This document shows, piece by piece, positions 26,241 to 35,427 of a stretch of 64,000 bases of DNA; position 1 is the stretch's first letter; each line of letters starts with the position of its first letter. This stretch comes from Cohaesibacter gelatinilyticus (GTDB taxonomy: Bacteria > Pseudomonadota > Alphaproteobacteria > Rhizobiales > Cohaesibacteraceae), in contig NZ_OBEL01000002.1 of NCBI RefSeq assembly GCF_900215605.1, forward strand, positions 682,001-746,000. The letters run 5' to 3'. Under the pieces are notes generated by a model that had not been told where the DNA came from, made no database searches, and saw only the letters and a list, made by a program, of their open reading frames with translations. The position numbers and the translations under genes were made by a program.

Positions 26241-27192
26241 AACTGTCATCCTCATCAAAGGGCTCTTGGGATGCATTATTCTCATTGAGCAGCGCCAAGA
26301 CCGCCTTGGCGACAAACAGATCCTGCACCGATAAGCCAGAGCTGTCGAAGATGGTAATCTCTTGATCACTCTCTCGTCCGTTGGCGCGGCCACTCAACAC
26401 ATCACCGATCGCGGTCAGTTGGGTCTCTTCTGATGCATGCTGAAACTCACCAATCACACGAGACTGCACCGGCAGATCACAAAAGAGCTTGGCCTTGGAG
26501 AATAGCTCCGGCGGCAGCTCTTGCTTGCCAACAGAATCCGAACCCATGGACACCACATGGGTGCCAGGCTGTACCCAGTCTGTGTCAAACAACGGCGCGG
26601 TTGCCGGCGTTGCCGTCACAATGATGTCTGCACCCCGGCAGGCGACCTCGGCGTCAGCAAGCACCGCCGCCAGTCCTTCTTCGCGCAAAGCCGCAACAAA
26701 GGCTTCGCCTTTCTTCACATTCCGCGTCACCACCAGAACCCGGTCCAATTTACGAATCCTGGCCAAGGCCCAAACCTCATATTCGGCCTGATGACCCGCC
26801 CCAAAGATGGCAAGGGTCGAAGCATCAGATCGCGCCAGACAATCCGCCGCCACAGCATCGGCTGCTGCCGTGCGATAGGCATTCAACTGCCCGGCTTCCA
26901 CTGCTGCACCAATGCGACCTGTTTCCTGATCGAAGAGAAAGATGATCGAGTTATGCCGCGGCATGCCCTTGGCCTCATTGCCCGGCCAATAGGAGCCAAC
27001 CTTCAACCCGGCCAGATCGGACACAGCAGAAGATTTGATCGCATAGCTATTTTGCGGATCGCTGCCATGGCCAAGAACCACTGGAAAGATAGTAGCGCTT
27101 TCACTGGCAGCAATCAGCGCTTCTTTCACGGCACGATAGGCCATTTCATGGGATGCCAGTCCGGCAGAGATTTCTTCGGGGACATATTGCAT
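26239..27192 (-). CDS. Ornithine cyclodeaminase / mu-crystallin family protein
   Basis: 317 residues. The family signature segments are KVGSYWPGNEAKGMPRHNS, AYRTAAADAVAADCLAR and the Rossmann motif IFGAGHQAEYEVWAL (about 129-143), with GADIIVTATPA further on. Members reduce or cyclise imino and amino acids with NAD(P)H (ornithine cyclodeaminase, ketimine reductase, iminosuccinate reductase). The DSD1-like gene lies upstream on the same strand after 134 bases. The start may lie slightly upstream of the ATG shown. Substrate not assigned. Confidence 0.88.
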   Translation of the reverse strand: MQYVPEEISAGLASHEMAYRAVKEALIAASESATIFPVVLGHGSDPQNSYAIKSSAVSDLAGLKVGSYWPGNEAKGMPRHNSIIFLFDQETGRIGAAVEAGQLNAYRTAAADAVAADCLARSDASTLAIFGAGHQAEYEVWALARIRKLDRVLVVTRNVKKGEAFVAALREEGLAAVLADAEVACRGADIIVTATPATAPLFDTDWVQPGTHVVSMGSDSVGKQELPPELFSKAKLFCDLPVQSRVIGEFQHASEETQLTAIGDVLSGRANGRESDQEITIFDSSGLSVQDLFVAKAVLALLNENNASQEPFDEDDS

Positions 27193-27326
27193 GGTCAGAA
27201 AACAACCTCACAAATTTGATAGTTAGGGCAGGAGAATTTTTTGCCACTCACAAGGAGAAAGAGTGAAGACAATGTAGTTCATTTTCGAAGTCTTTCGACG
27301 CCGTGAGTGGGAAAAAGGGCCCTGCC

Positions 27327-28472
27327 TCACCAGCCGCGAAAGCGTCGCCAGACTTTCAAAGGCGCATCTCTCGAAGTTGGCACGACGTGATAGGCGGGAA
27401 ATTGAGCGGCAGTGGCGCAGGCATGATTGGGCAGGATCCGAAGCTTTGTGCCAAGGGGCAGTTCAGGCAAACCCGCATCACTCCCGGGGCGCAAGGCAAT
27501 GATGCCATGCTCCTGATTGGCTTTGATGACGATCAGATCGGGAATGACATCCCCGCTCTCATCACACACCACGCCATAGCCCTGATCAACGCGCTGAGCA
27601 GACGTTCCACGATCACGTGATAAGGCCATCCAGCCTGCATCAATGATGATCCAGCCCTTGTCGCGCTGATGCCCGATCACACTGGTAAGAACCGACAAGG
27701 CAATGTCATCCTGATCGCAGACACCAATCCCGGCCTGCACCAGATCAAAAAAGGTATGAACTCCGGCGCGCACTTCCGTGATGCCATCCAGATTTTCAAT
27801 GGCGTGGGCCGTGGGGGTGGAGCCAATGCTTACAACGGGACAAGGCAGACCGGCCTCTACCAGATTGGACGCAGCTTTGGTCGCAGCCTGGCGTTCCTGC
27901 TCGGCAAAGGCAGCATGAGCCTCCTTGCCATAAACTTCATAACTCTCGCCTGCATGGCCCAGAATGCCACGCAACTCCGCGCCTTCATGCAAGATTGTGC
28001 CAATCTCAATGAGGGTGGGATCAGACGGCTCAACACCGCTGCGATGACCATCACAGTCAATCTCGATCAAGGCTGGAAGCTTTTGTCCCAATCTTTGTGA
28101 GACCTCCACCACAGCATTTGCTTGATCTGGGCTATCCAGAATGACCGTTAGATCACAGCCCTTGGCACGGATCGCGGCCACCCTGTCCAGCTTCTGCGGG
28201 GTAATTCCAACGGCATAGGTGATGTCTCGAATACCCGCCTCGGCAAAAATCTCAGCCTCGGCCAAGGTCGACACCGTGGCAGGTCCATTGCCATTGATCA
28301 AAAGGCGCTTGGCAATCTCGACCGACTTCACGGTCTTCAGATGCGGCCGCAAGACGCCACCCTTCGACCCGATATGCTCGGCCAATCGATCGATATTGCG
28401 TTGCATGCGCGCTTCATCGAGAATCAATGCAGGCGTTTGAACATCATTGAGATAGAGATCAGCAGGACTCAT
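27327..28472 (-). CDS. DSD1-like fold-type III PLP enzyme (D-serine dehydratase/D-threonine aldolase family)
   Basis: 381 residues. The PLP lysine Lys46 is in LRPHLKTVKS near the N-terminus of an alanine-racemase-like barrel. The C-terminal HAC motif (His350, Cys352) matches the zinc ligands of eukaryotic-type D-serine dehydratase and related D-threonine aldolases. It should cleave or dehydrate a D-3-hydroxy amino acid. It is divergent from a LysR gene 123 bases away and likely transcribed with the downstream ornithine-cyclodeaminase-family gene. Confidence 0.88.
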   Translation of the reverse strand: MSPADLYLNDVQTPALILDEARMQRNIDRLAEHIGSKGGVLRPHLKTVKSVEIAKRLLINGNGPATVSTLAEAEIFAEAGIRDITYAVGITPQKLDRVAAIRAKGCDLTVILDSPDQANAVVEVSQRLGQKLPALIEIDCDGHRSGVEPSDPTLIEIGTILHEGAELRGILGHAGESYEVYGKEAHAAFAEQERQAATKAASNLVEAGLPCPVVSIGSTPTAHAIENLDGITEVRAGVHTFFDLVQAGIGVCDQDDIALSVLTSVIGHQRDKGWIIIDAGWMALSRDRGTSAQRVDQGYGVVCDESGDVIPDLIVIKANQEHGIIALRPGSDAGLPELPLGTKLRILPNHACATAAQFPAYHVVPTSRDAPLKVWRRFRGW

Positions 28473-28595
28473 GGCGCTTCCATCCGGAACGTAAATTCAG
28501 GGCTCCTACACATCATAACGCCTTTTAATGCAGCTCACTATTAACAAAACCTGTAAATAGAATTAAGCTGAACTTAACATCAATAGATACCGAAT

Positions 28596-29501
28596 ATGTT
28601 AGAGACACCTGATCTGAAATTCTTTGCCACTCTGGCGTCAGAGACCTCCCTTGCCGCAGCCGCAAGAGCTCTGAATGTGAGCCCGCCTGCCGTCTCGCAA
28701 CGCCTGGCCCAACTGGAGCAAAGGCTCGGCTTGCGCCTCATCGAGCGCGGACGCGGGCGATTGGTGCTGACCGCAGAAGGCGAGATGCTGGCGCGACGCA
28801 CCGGAGCCATTCTCGATAATCTGGCAGAATTGAACGAAGATTTGGCCATCCGAAGACAGGAAGTCAGCGGTCCTTTGCGGATCATCGCCTCCTTTGGCTT
28901 TGGCCGTATCCATGTCGCTCCGGTCATCGCACAATTGAAGCAGGACTTCCCCGCCATCCTGCCCGATCTGATCCTGTCCGATGATCCCTATAGCGCAGCA
29001 GGCACGGACAATTGGGATCTGATCATCCATGTCGGTCAACTGAGTGACACTTCACTGGTGCAAAAGAAACTGGCCCCAAACCGGCGCTTTCTCTGTGCCT
29101 CGCCCACCTATCTGGAGAAACAGGGCCACCCAGACAATCCCCAAGACTTGCAAAGACATGCCTGTGGCGTGATCCGAGAAAATCAGGCTGATGTCACCAT
29201 GTGGAACCTCACGAACCAAGAAAACAATCGCCAATCCATCCGCGTCACCCCAGCCTTTGCCAGCAATGATGGCGAGGTGGTCAAATCCTGGGCCATGGCA
29301 GGCCTTGGCATTGCCGAACGCTCTGAATGGAACGTGGCCGCTGAGCTGGCAGACGGGCGGTTGGAACGGGTGTTGGAAAGCCATCACCTGCCTGATGCCG
29401 ATATCATCGCCCTGCTCAGCCCCAGAACCCTGCGCACCGCTCGCGTCAGACACGCATTGGACGCCCTCATCACCCATCTCTCGAAACGCCCTTGGGTTTG
29501 A
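28596..29501 (+). CDS. LysR-family regulator, divergent to the DSD1-like gene
   Basis: 301 residues: HTH (SLAAAARALNVSPPAVSQRLAQLEQRLG) and effector domain ending GLGIAERSEWNVAAELADGRL. It is divergent from the DSD1-like/ornithine-cyclodeaminase-family pair, its most likely target. A clear hairpin terminator follows at 29545. Confidence 0.88.
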   Translation: MLETPDLKFFATLASETSLAAAARALNVSPPAVSQRLAQLEQRLGLRLIERGRGRLVLTAEGEMLARRTGAILDNLAELNEDLAIRRQEVSGPLRIIASFGFGRIHVAPVIAQLKQDFPAILPDLILSDDPYSAAGTDNWDLIIHVGQLSDTSLVQKKLAPNRRFLCASPTYLEKQGHPDNPQDLQRHACGVIRENQADVTMWNLTNQENNRQSIRVTPAFASNDGEVVKSWAMAGLGIAERSEWNVAAELADGRLERVLESHHLPDADIIALLSPRTLRTARVRHALDALITHLSKRPWV

Positions 29502-29544
29502 GCGGCCAGGATCAAAGCAAACCGAACGCATGTAACAAGACAAA

Positions 29545-29570
29545 AACGGGGCTGCCAAAGCAGCCCCGTT
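29545..29570 (+). terminator. Intrinsic terminator after LysR gene
   Basis: AACGGGGCTG-CCAAAG-CAGCCCCGTT forms a perfect 10-bp stem 44 bases after the LysR stop. The flanking A-run (left) could also serve minus-strand transcripts. Confidence 0.75.
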
Positions 29571-29645
29571 CTGACCAGATCACAGTCCGCCATATCAGTG
29601 ATCCGACCTCACTTCAAATCAAAGACCATTATGCAGGGGTCTTAA

Positions 29646-30419
29646 TCAGGACTTGCCGTCATAAGACCCATCAAGGAAATCGCCAATAATGGAATGAAAC
29701 AATTTCGGTTTTTCCAGATGAACAGCATGAGAAGCTTTGGGCACCACGCATAGATCCACACTTGGAATGCCCTGCCAGAGGCTTTCAACCTGTGGCCATC
29801 GGTAGGATCGATCGGAATCTCCCCAGATCACCAGCGTCGGCATAGTGAGAGTGCTCATCGCCTCTCGACCATCCCAACCCGCCATGGCATCCAATCCAAG
29901 AAGGGCGGCTTCGGGATTGGTCAAGCTTCCAATTTCCACCAGTTTGGCATAACCGGCTGCATTTTCACCATCCTTGAACCAGGTCGCAGCAATCCGCTCA
30001 ATCGTCTTGGCGACACCATCTCGTTGCAACCGCTCCTTGGAAACGGTGATCGGCTCGAACCGGTCCGGCATCAAACCCACCGGCCCCGTCCCGTACAGGA
30101 TCAGTTTATTGACCATCCCTGGCCGCAGAGCCGACATTTCCTGAGCGATCTGGCCACCCATGGAATGACCCAGCAGGATATAGTCCGTCACTTCCAGTTC
30201 ATCCAGAAGCTCAAGGACAGCGACGGCCATTTCATGGATGGTGCCACATGCCGGAAGGTGAGCTGCCTCGCCGAAACCGGGAAGACTGGGGGCGATGACA
30301 TCGAAATCCTTTTGGAAGGTTTCGATCTCATCGACCCACTGGGCTGCACCACCAAGATAGCCGTGAACCAGAACCAGAACCGGACCAGAACCGGCGCGAA
30401 GATAAGGCAATCTTGACAT
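29646..30419 (-). CDS. Alpha/beta hydrolase
   Basis: About 257 residues. Oxyanion segment LVHGYLGGAAQW, nucleophile elbow LGHSMGGQIAQEM, a later acid in VIWGDSDRSY and a catalytic His in KASHAVHLEKP make the Ser-Asp-His triad. The frame extends to 30443, but ATG 30419 overlaps the stop of the TRAP permease (TAATG), so the hydrolase is the last gene of the TRAP operon. It probably opens an ester or ring in the imported compound or its product. No signal peptide. Confidence 0.88.
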   Translation of the reverse strand: MSRLPYLRAGSGPVLVLVHGYLGGAAQWVDEIETFQKDFDVIAPSLPGFGEAAHLPACGTIHEMAVAVLELLDELEVTDYILLGHSMGGQIAQEMSALRPGMVNKLILYGTGPVGLMPDRFEPITVSKERLQRDGVAKTIERIAATWFKDGENAAGYAKLVEIGSLTNPEAALLGLDAMAGWDGREAMSTLTMPTLVIWGDSDRSYRWPQVESLWQGIPSVDLCVVPKASHAVHLEKPKLFHSIIGDFLDGSYDGKS

Positions 30420-31720
30420 TAGCGCATCTGCTCCGGCAGCCACAGAGCCACATCTGGAGAAAGGATCAGAATGGAGATCAGCAGGATCATGGCCCCGATG
30501 AAGGGAAGACAGCCCATGATCACATCCCCAATTGTCACCTGATCGCGCCCTATCGCCTGTATGACATAGAGATTGAGCCCCACAGGCGGCGTCAGCACCG
30601 CAATTTCCATGGTAATTGTGTAGACCACTCCAAACCAGATCAGATCAAAGCCAGCCGCATGCATCAAAGGATAGATGGTCGGCAAGGTGATGAAAGTCAT
30701 CGAAACCGGCTCAAGGAACATCCCAAGGATGATGTAGAAGACCAGAACGATGGCCAGAACCGTATAAGGCGACAGATCAAAGGACAGGAACAGCTCGGTG
30801 AATTGCTGTGGCACTCGGTAATAGGTCAGCACGAAACCGAACAGAACCCCTGCCGACAGAAGCAGACCCAGATATCCCATGGTACGCATGGTGGCAAAGA
30901 TGGAATCCTTGAAACCCTGAAAGGTCAACCCGCCAACCCAGAAGGCCAGAATGACCGTCAGCAAGGCAGCAACAGCCGCAGCTTCAGTCGGAGTGGCAAT
31001 ACCGGCATAAATCGCAACGGTAATCACCAGACCGATCAGAACAACCGGACCAACCGTACTCAGGATCATAACCATCGGCATCTTGGATGCATCTTCACTG
31101 CTCGGAATATCCTGAGGTTTCAGCATGCCCCAGACCAGAACGACAATCACGAAGCTGGAGACAAGGATCAGACCGGGAATGACGCCTGCAATGAACAGAT
31201 CACCAATGCTCTGGTCAGTCACAATGCCGTAGAAGAGCAGGATCAGACTTGGCGGGATCAGAACCGACAGCGTACCACCTGCAGCCAGAACACCACTGGA
31301 CAGGCGCTTGCCATAACCAAGACGCAACATCTCGGGCAACGCCACGCCACCGATGGTCAAAGCGCCCACCATGGAGGATCCACACACCGCACCGAAGCCG
31401 GCACTGGCACCAATGGAGCCATAAGCCGCAGATCCCTTGATGCGAACGCCCTGATGCAGGAATTGATAGAGATTGGGTCCTATATTGGATTTGCCGATCA
31501 ACTCGCCAAGAAAGACGAAAAGCGGCACGGCAAGCAGAATATAGTCAATCCAGACACCCCAGAGTTTCAGCTCGGAGGAGACAATGGAGGTTTCCCAACC
31601 TTGAATTTGCCACAGAAAAGGCAAAGATGCAGCCGCAAGGGCGAAGGGGATCGGCAGGCCAATGGTGATGAACAGCATCAACAGGCCGAGAAGGCCGAGG
31701 CCAACAACATACCATTCCAT
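30419..31720 (-). CDS. dctM: TRAP transporter large permease (DctM family)
   Basis: About 433 residues and roughly 12 hydrophobic helices, with TRAP-DctM patterns such as GSSMVGALTIGGVALPEMLRLGYG and PSLILLFYGIVTDQSIGDLFIAGVIPG. It is the main transport subunit for sodium-dependent uptake. I start it at ATG 31720 (MEWYVVGLGLLG), not at the longer 31837 frame, because this ATG overlaps the DctQ stop in a TAATG arrangement and gives the standard N-terminus. Confidence 0.93.
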   Translation of the reverse strand: MEWYVVGLGLLGLLMLFITIGLPIPFALAAASLPFLWQIQGWETSIVSSELKLWGVWIDYILLAVPLFVFLGELIGKSNIGPNLYQFLHQGVRIKGSAAYGSIGASAGFGAVCGSSMVGALTIGGVALPEMLRLGYGKRLSSGVLAAGGTLSVLIPPSLILLFYGIVTDQSIGDLFIAGVIPGLILVSSFVIVVLVWGMLKPQDIPSSEDASKMPMVMILSTVGPVVLIGLVITVAIYAGIATPTEAAAVAALLTVILAFWVGGLTFQGFKDSIFATMRTMGYLGLLLSAGVLFGFVLTYYRVPQQFTELFLSFDLSPYTVLAIVLVFYIILGMFLEPVSMTFITLPTIYPLMHAAGFDLIWFGVVYTITMEIAVLTPPVGLNLYVIQAIGRDQVTIGDVIMGCLPFIGAMILLISILILSPDVALWLPEQMR

Positions 31721-32241
31721 TAGAGATCTCCGGACGGTGCGGGTTTGCGGATCAACTGGATCAGACGCAAACCGACATAAAGTGAGAAAAGAACCAGCGC
31801 TGCTGCACCAGGCGCCCAGAACATGTAGCGCGGCCAATGCAGAATCTCGGAGGCAACACCGGAATTGAAAGACCGGATCGTAGCGCTTACGCCTGCATAG
31901 GCAAAAAAGCTGCCAACCCCGAACATGAGCAGGTGATTGATGATATCAAGCATGCGTCGAATGCCGGGACGCATCACTTCGGTGATCATGGTGACTTTGG
32001 GAAAGGCGTCTTCTCGCAGAGCGAAGGCAAGACCTGAAAAAGCAACGGGAAACAGCAAAAGCGCAGTCGCCTCTGTCACCATCCGGTCCGGTTTGCCCAA
32101 TCCATAGCGCACGAATACCCCATAGGATATCCAGAGCATCTGAATCAGCACCACCACGGCACCGATCCCTGCGAACCAAACCACCACGCGCTCTATCTTG
32201 CGGATCAGGCGGTCAAATCCATCATCCATCTCGGACCTCAC
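31720..32241 (-). CDS. dctQ: TRAP transporter small permease (DctQ family)
   Basis: 173 residues with four hydrophobic segments, including VVVWFAGIGAVVVLIQMLWISYGVFVRY-type helices (about 14-45) and a RMLDIINHLLMFGVGSFFAYAG segment. It couples the binding protein to the large permease. Its stop is fused to the DctM start, and it lies 59 bases after the binding-protein gene with a hairpin between them. Confidence 0.9.
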   Translation of the reverse strand: MRSEMDDGFDRLIRKIERVVVWFAGIGAVVVLIQMLWISYGVFVRYGLGKPDRMVTEATALLLFPVAFSGLAFALREDAFPKVTMITEVMRPGIRRMLDIINHLLMFGVGSFFAYAGVSATIRSFNSGVASEILHWPRYMFWAPGAAALVLFSLYVGLRLIQLIRKPAPSGDL

Positions 32242-32258
32242 AATAAAAGAAATCGGGT

Positions 32259-32287
32259 CCGGTGGCCCAGCTGGACAAGGCCACCGG
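32259..32287 (-). terminator. Attenuating hairpin between dctP and dctQ
   Basis: CCGGTGGCC/GGCCACCGG, a perfect 9-bp stem with an 11-base loop and no long T-run. It is well placed to keep binding-protein mRNA more abundant than permease mRNA, as is common in TRAP operons. Confidence 0.6.
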
Positions 32288-32300
32288 TGAAAGCCTCAGA

Positions 32301-33296
32301 TCAGGGAGCATGGCTTTCAAGAATGGAGCGGAACTTGTCGGCCATATCCTGGCCACAAGCCTTGTTCACGGTCTCATCCCATTTTGGTTTGACACTGGCA
32401 ATCAGGCTGGCACGCTGTTCATCCGAAACCGAGACAGCCGCTCCACCACCTTGCATCACGGCATTGCCGACCTGCTGGTCAACCCAGGCTTCATAGCGTG
32501 GCTGCAACCATTTTTCGGTCTCGGCAGCCGCCATGGTCAAAGCCTTTTGCTCGTCAGCGGTCAAGCTGTCGAACTTGTTCTTGTTCATCATGTATTGGAT
32601 GTTGCCGTAAAACAGATTGGCATTGACCATGTAAGGCATCACCGTCCACAATTTCCAGGAACTGTAGGTCGCAACACCCATATTGATGCCATCGACAACC
32701 CCACGCTCAGCAGACTGGAACACCTCTTTTGGAGCAACAAAAACCGGCTCGCCACCCCATGTCTCGATCATCATGCTGACCAATGGTCCAATGGAGCGCA
32801 CCAATTTGCCGTCCAGTTTGCCGATATTCTCGATTGGCTCTTCAAACCACCATTCCTGATCGTAGGAATAGTTTGAATTGAACAAAGGCACCAGCTCGAC
32901 ATTCGCCGCTTCATCCCTGATGAGATCCGCATAGGCCGCATCCAGACCAGTCTGATCCTTGAGACTGACTTCGGACGGATAGAGCGATGTAACCGCATAG
33001 CATGGCAGGCGATTATCCGCATTGATCCAGCTGATGTCTGACACCCCGCCCTGAACTGCATCAACACCTTCGGACCATCCATGAAGCGTTGCTGACGGGA
33101 ACACTTCCACTTTCACGGAGCCACCAGTTTTCTCGGCAACGAGATCTGCAAAATGCGTAAAGCCCTCATATCGGATATCGGCTTCGTTCACATATGTACT
33201 CAAGCGCAAGGTCGTCTCGGCAGACGCAGCACCAGCTGACAGACCAGCGACCATGGCAGCGGCAAGTGCTGTCGTCGTTTTCATTTGGATTTTCAT
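32301..33296 (-). CDS. dctP: TRAP transporter substrate-binding protein (DctP family)
   Basis: 331 residues. Signal peptide (MKTTTALAAAMVAGLSAGAASA) then a DctP domain: LRLSTYVNEADI, GGSVKVEVFPSATLHGW, the KLVRSIGPLVSM segment carrying the expected substrate-binding Arg, and FQSAERGVVDGINMG. It acts in the periplasm. ATG 33296 or 33284 are possible starts. The ligand cannot be read from sequence; the linked alpha/beta hydrolase and neighbouring cysteate cluster are the only hints. Confidence 0.93.
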   Translation of the reverse strand: MKIQMKTTTALAAAMVAGLSAGAASAETTLRLSTYVNEADIRYEGFTHFADLVAEKTGGSVKVEVFPSATLHGWSEGVDAVQGGVSDISWINADNRLPCYAVTSLYPSEVSLKDQTGLDAAYADLIRDEAANVELVPLFNSNYSYDQEWWFEEPIENIGKLDGKLVRSIGPLVSMMIETWGGEPVFVAPKEVFQSAERGVVDGINMGVATYSSWKLWTVMPYMVNANLFYGNIQYMMNKNKFDSLTADEQKALTMAAAETEKWLQPRYEAWVDQQVGNAVMQGGGAAVSVSDEQRASLIASVKPKWDETVNKACGQDMADKFRSILESHAP

Positions 33297-33514
33297 ATAT
33301 TCCTCCCAATTTATGCAAGCTCAACTGACGGCTCTCCTCCCCGTCAGGCCCAAGGCTTCCTTCAGTGTTGATTGGCGCATCGTGCCAAGGCAGCCTAGAC
33401 CAAACGCTAGGCCCTGATAGGTGATTATTTCCAACTCAAATGTGTCATTAATTCATTCCGATATTGCATAGTTTTTATTTAACAATAAGATAAGAGAAAA
33501 ATGGAGGGAAAAAT

Positions 33515-34399
33515 TTGGACATTAATTGGCTTCAGGATTTCACCTGTCTGGCACGAACACTGAATTTTACCCGTGCTGCTGAAGAAAGAAACATCACCCA
33601 ATCCGCCTTCAGTCGTCGCATCAAGTCCCTGGAAAACTGGCTGGGTGTTCCTCTGATGAAGCGCTCCAGCTATCCCGTGCAACTGTCCGAAGCCGGACAG
33701 CAATTCCTGCCGGTCGCACAGGAAACCATCGCCAATCTGACAGACATCCGCCAAACCTTGCGCGCAGAGGAATTGGGACACACGGCCTTTCAGCGCTTTG
33801 CTGTTCTACACACAATTTCAGTCAACTATCTCTCCCGCCGCATCGCCGAATTTGAAAACAGTATCCCGAACTTGCGCGTCAGAATCTATTCTGACAATCT
33901 CAGCACCTGCTGTCAGCTCTTGTCCGATGGCACATGCGACTTCCTGCTCTATTACCGGCACAAGGATGTGCAGCCAGTCTTCGAAGAAAGGCAGTTTGCC
34001 CGAAAGGATATTGGCACCGAAGAAATGATCCCGGTGGCACAAACCGGCGCAGTCCGTGCCCATGGTTGGGATCTTGATAGTCGCAGCCGAAATCTTATTC
34101 CCTATCTCGGCTATGACCCCAACAGCTTTCTGGGGTCCGTCGTCGATCAGACCATCGGTGGACGCAAGCTGCCTTTATCCTTGCGATATGTGGATGCCCT
34201 GACAGAAGCCATCAAGCGCCGCATGCTATCAGGCAGTGGTGTTGCCTGGTTACCGGAAAGCGTGGTGGCCGGGGAGCTCAAATCCGGTGAAGTCATGCAA
34301 ATTGGCGGGAGGGACTTGCATGCAACGCTGACCCTGTCGCTTTTCTGCTCATTGGACCGGTTGGACAAGACAGGTCAACAAGTCTGGAATTCTCTGTAA
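33515..34399 (+). CDS. LysR-family regulator (HypT/YjiE-like subgroup), TTG start
   Basis: 294 residues: DINWLQDFTCLARTLNFTRAAEERNITQSAFSRRIKSLE, the N-terminus typical of the HypT subgroup. The initiator is a TTG with GGAGGG eight bases upstream. It is divergent from the TRAP operon 218 bases away, so it probably controls it. It is paralogous to the convergent LysR gene at 34408, sharing TRAAE-TQSAF, SFLG/VFLG and GVAWLP segments. Confidence 0.87.
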   Translation: MDINWLQDFTCLARTLNFTRAAEERNITQSAFSRRIKSLENWLGVPLMKRSSYPVQLSEAGQQFLPVAQETIANLTDIRQTLRAEELGHTAFQRFAVLHTISVNYLSRRIAEFENSIPNLRVRIYSDNLSTCCQLLSDGTCDFLLYYRHKDVQPVFEERQFARKDIGTEEMIPVAQTGAVRAHGWDLDSRSRNLIPYLGYDPNSFLGSVVDQTIGGRKLPLSLRYVDALTEAIKRRMLSGSGVAWLPESVVAGELKSGEVMQIGGRDLHATLTLSLFCSLDRLDKTGQQVWNSL

Positions 34400-34407
34400 G
34401 CCTGACT

Positions 34408-35307
34408 TCACAATCCGGAGCCAGGAGGAGCGGCAGCACCAATCAGATGGTCCCAGACGCGATCATGTCTACCGCTCTTCTGGCTGGACAATCGAATAAG
34501 CACAATATTCAACTCTTGTTGAGGCAATTCGGGAATGCGCTCCAGCATCCCTTTTTCCAGATGCTTTCGAACAAGAGTAAGCGGCAACCATGCCACACCA
34601 ATGCCATCCAGCGCATATTCGCACGCCGCCAACGTCAATGCCGTCTCGGCTTTGGGCGATAACAAGATATCATCAGGCAGAACAGGCAGGACAAACCGGC
34701 TCACAATCTGTCCCAAAAAAACATCAGACGGATAGGCAATAAGCGGGATCTCTCCCTTGCCAAAACCAGCAATCAGATGTGGCGATGCAACCGGCACCAG
34801 AATGTCCTCACCCACAACTTGTGCATCGAAAGCCTGCGGCATCAGGGAATCAGCATCACCAGGACTTTCATAGGTAATGGCAAAATCCGCCTCCCCTGAC
34901 AGCAACAGCATCAAACAATTATCCAGATTGCCAGACCGCACCCGCACCGAAAAGTCCAGAGAACTGGTCAGTTGCTTGACCACCCAAGGGGAAATGGTTG
35001 TGGTGATGGCATGCTGACAGGCAAAGGTCACATCATTCCCCCCTGCTTCCGCCGAGACCTTGAGGTCATGTTGCAAGCGGCGCAATCGTCCGCTCAACTC
35101 ACGAAGCTCAGGCTCCAAAGCCCGCACACCGGGCAAGATGGTTACCGGTTTGCAGGAGCGATCGACCAAGGGAGAACCAATACGCCCCTCAATGGTACGT
35201 ATTTTCCGCGTGAAGGCTGATTGCGTCAGAAATCTCTGCTCGGCAGCCCGTGTCAAAGATCCGGTTTCGATCACCGCAAGTATGTCATCTATCCAATCCA
35301 ACTGCAT
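34408..35307 (-). CDS. LysR-family regulator divergent to the cuyA-like gene
   Basis: About 299 residues: QLDWIDDILAVIETGSLTRAAEQRFLTQSAFTRKIRTIEG, the same subgroup as its convergent neighbour. The frame continues to 35331, but ATG 35307 gives the standard LysR N-terminus and leaves an inverted repeat (35315-35339) as upstream DNA. No strong ribosome site supports either start. It faces the CuyA-like lyase, YeiH-family exporter and RidA genes and is their likely regulator (a CuyR candidate). Confidence 0.85.
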   Translation of the reverse strand: MQLDWIDDILAVIETGSLTRAAEQRFLTQSAFTRKIRTIEGRIGSPLVDRSCKPVTILPGVRALEPELRELSGRLRRLQHDLKVSAEAGGNDVTFACQHAITTTISPWVVKQLTSSLDFSVRVRSGNLDNCLMLLLSGEADFAITYESPGDADSLMPQAFDAQVVGEDILVPVASPHLIAGFGKGEIPLIAYPSDVFLGQIVSRFVLPVLPDDILLSPKAETALTLAACEYALDGIGVAWLPLTLVRKHLEKGMLERIPELPQQELNIVLIRLSSQKSGRHDRVWDHLIGAAAPPGSGL

Positions 35308-35314
35308 GGCTTCA

Positions 35315-35339
35315 GCATAATGAAAATGCATGATTATGC
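35315..35339. promoter_or_regulatory. Inverted repeat upstream of the LysR/cuyA divergent pair
   Basis: GCATAAT-N11-ATTATGC is a perfect 7-bp dyad just before the preferred LysR start. Half-sites separated by one helical turn are typical for LysR autoregulatory sites. Role inferred. Confidence 0.5.
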
Positions 35340-35427
35340 AAGATGTGCAATTTAAGGCGCAAAATTCGCATTAGTATCAGCAATTCCCCACGGTTAAGAT
35401 GCAAAAAAACCAAGTTAGGAGTTTTCC

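Noticed and set aside
24966-28472. Complete beta-hydroxyaspartate cycle
   Set aside because: The dehydratase is missing and the fold-type III enzyme looks like a D-serine dehydratase, so only a partial likeness is reported.
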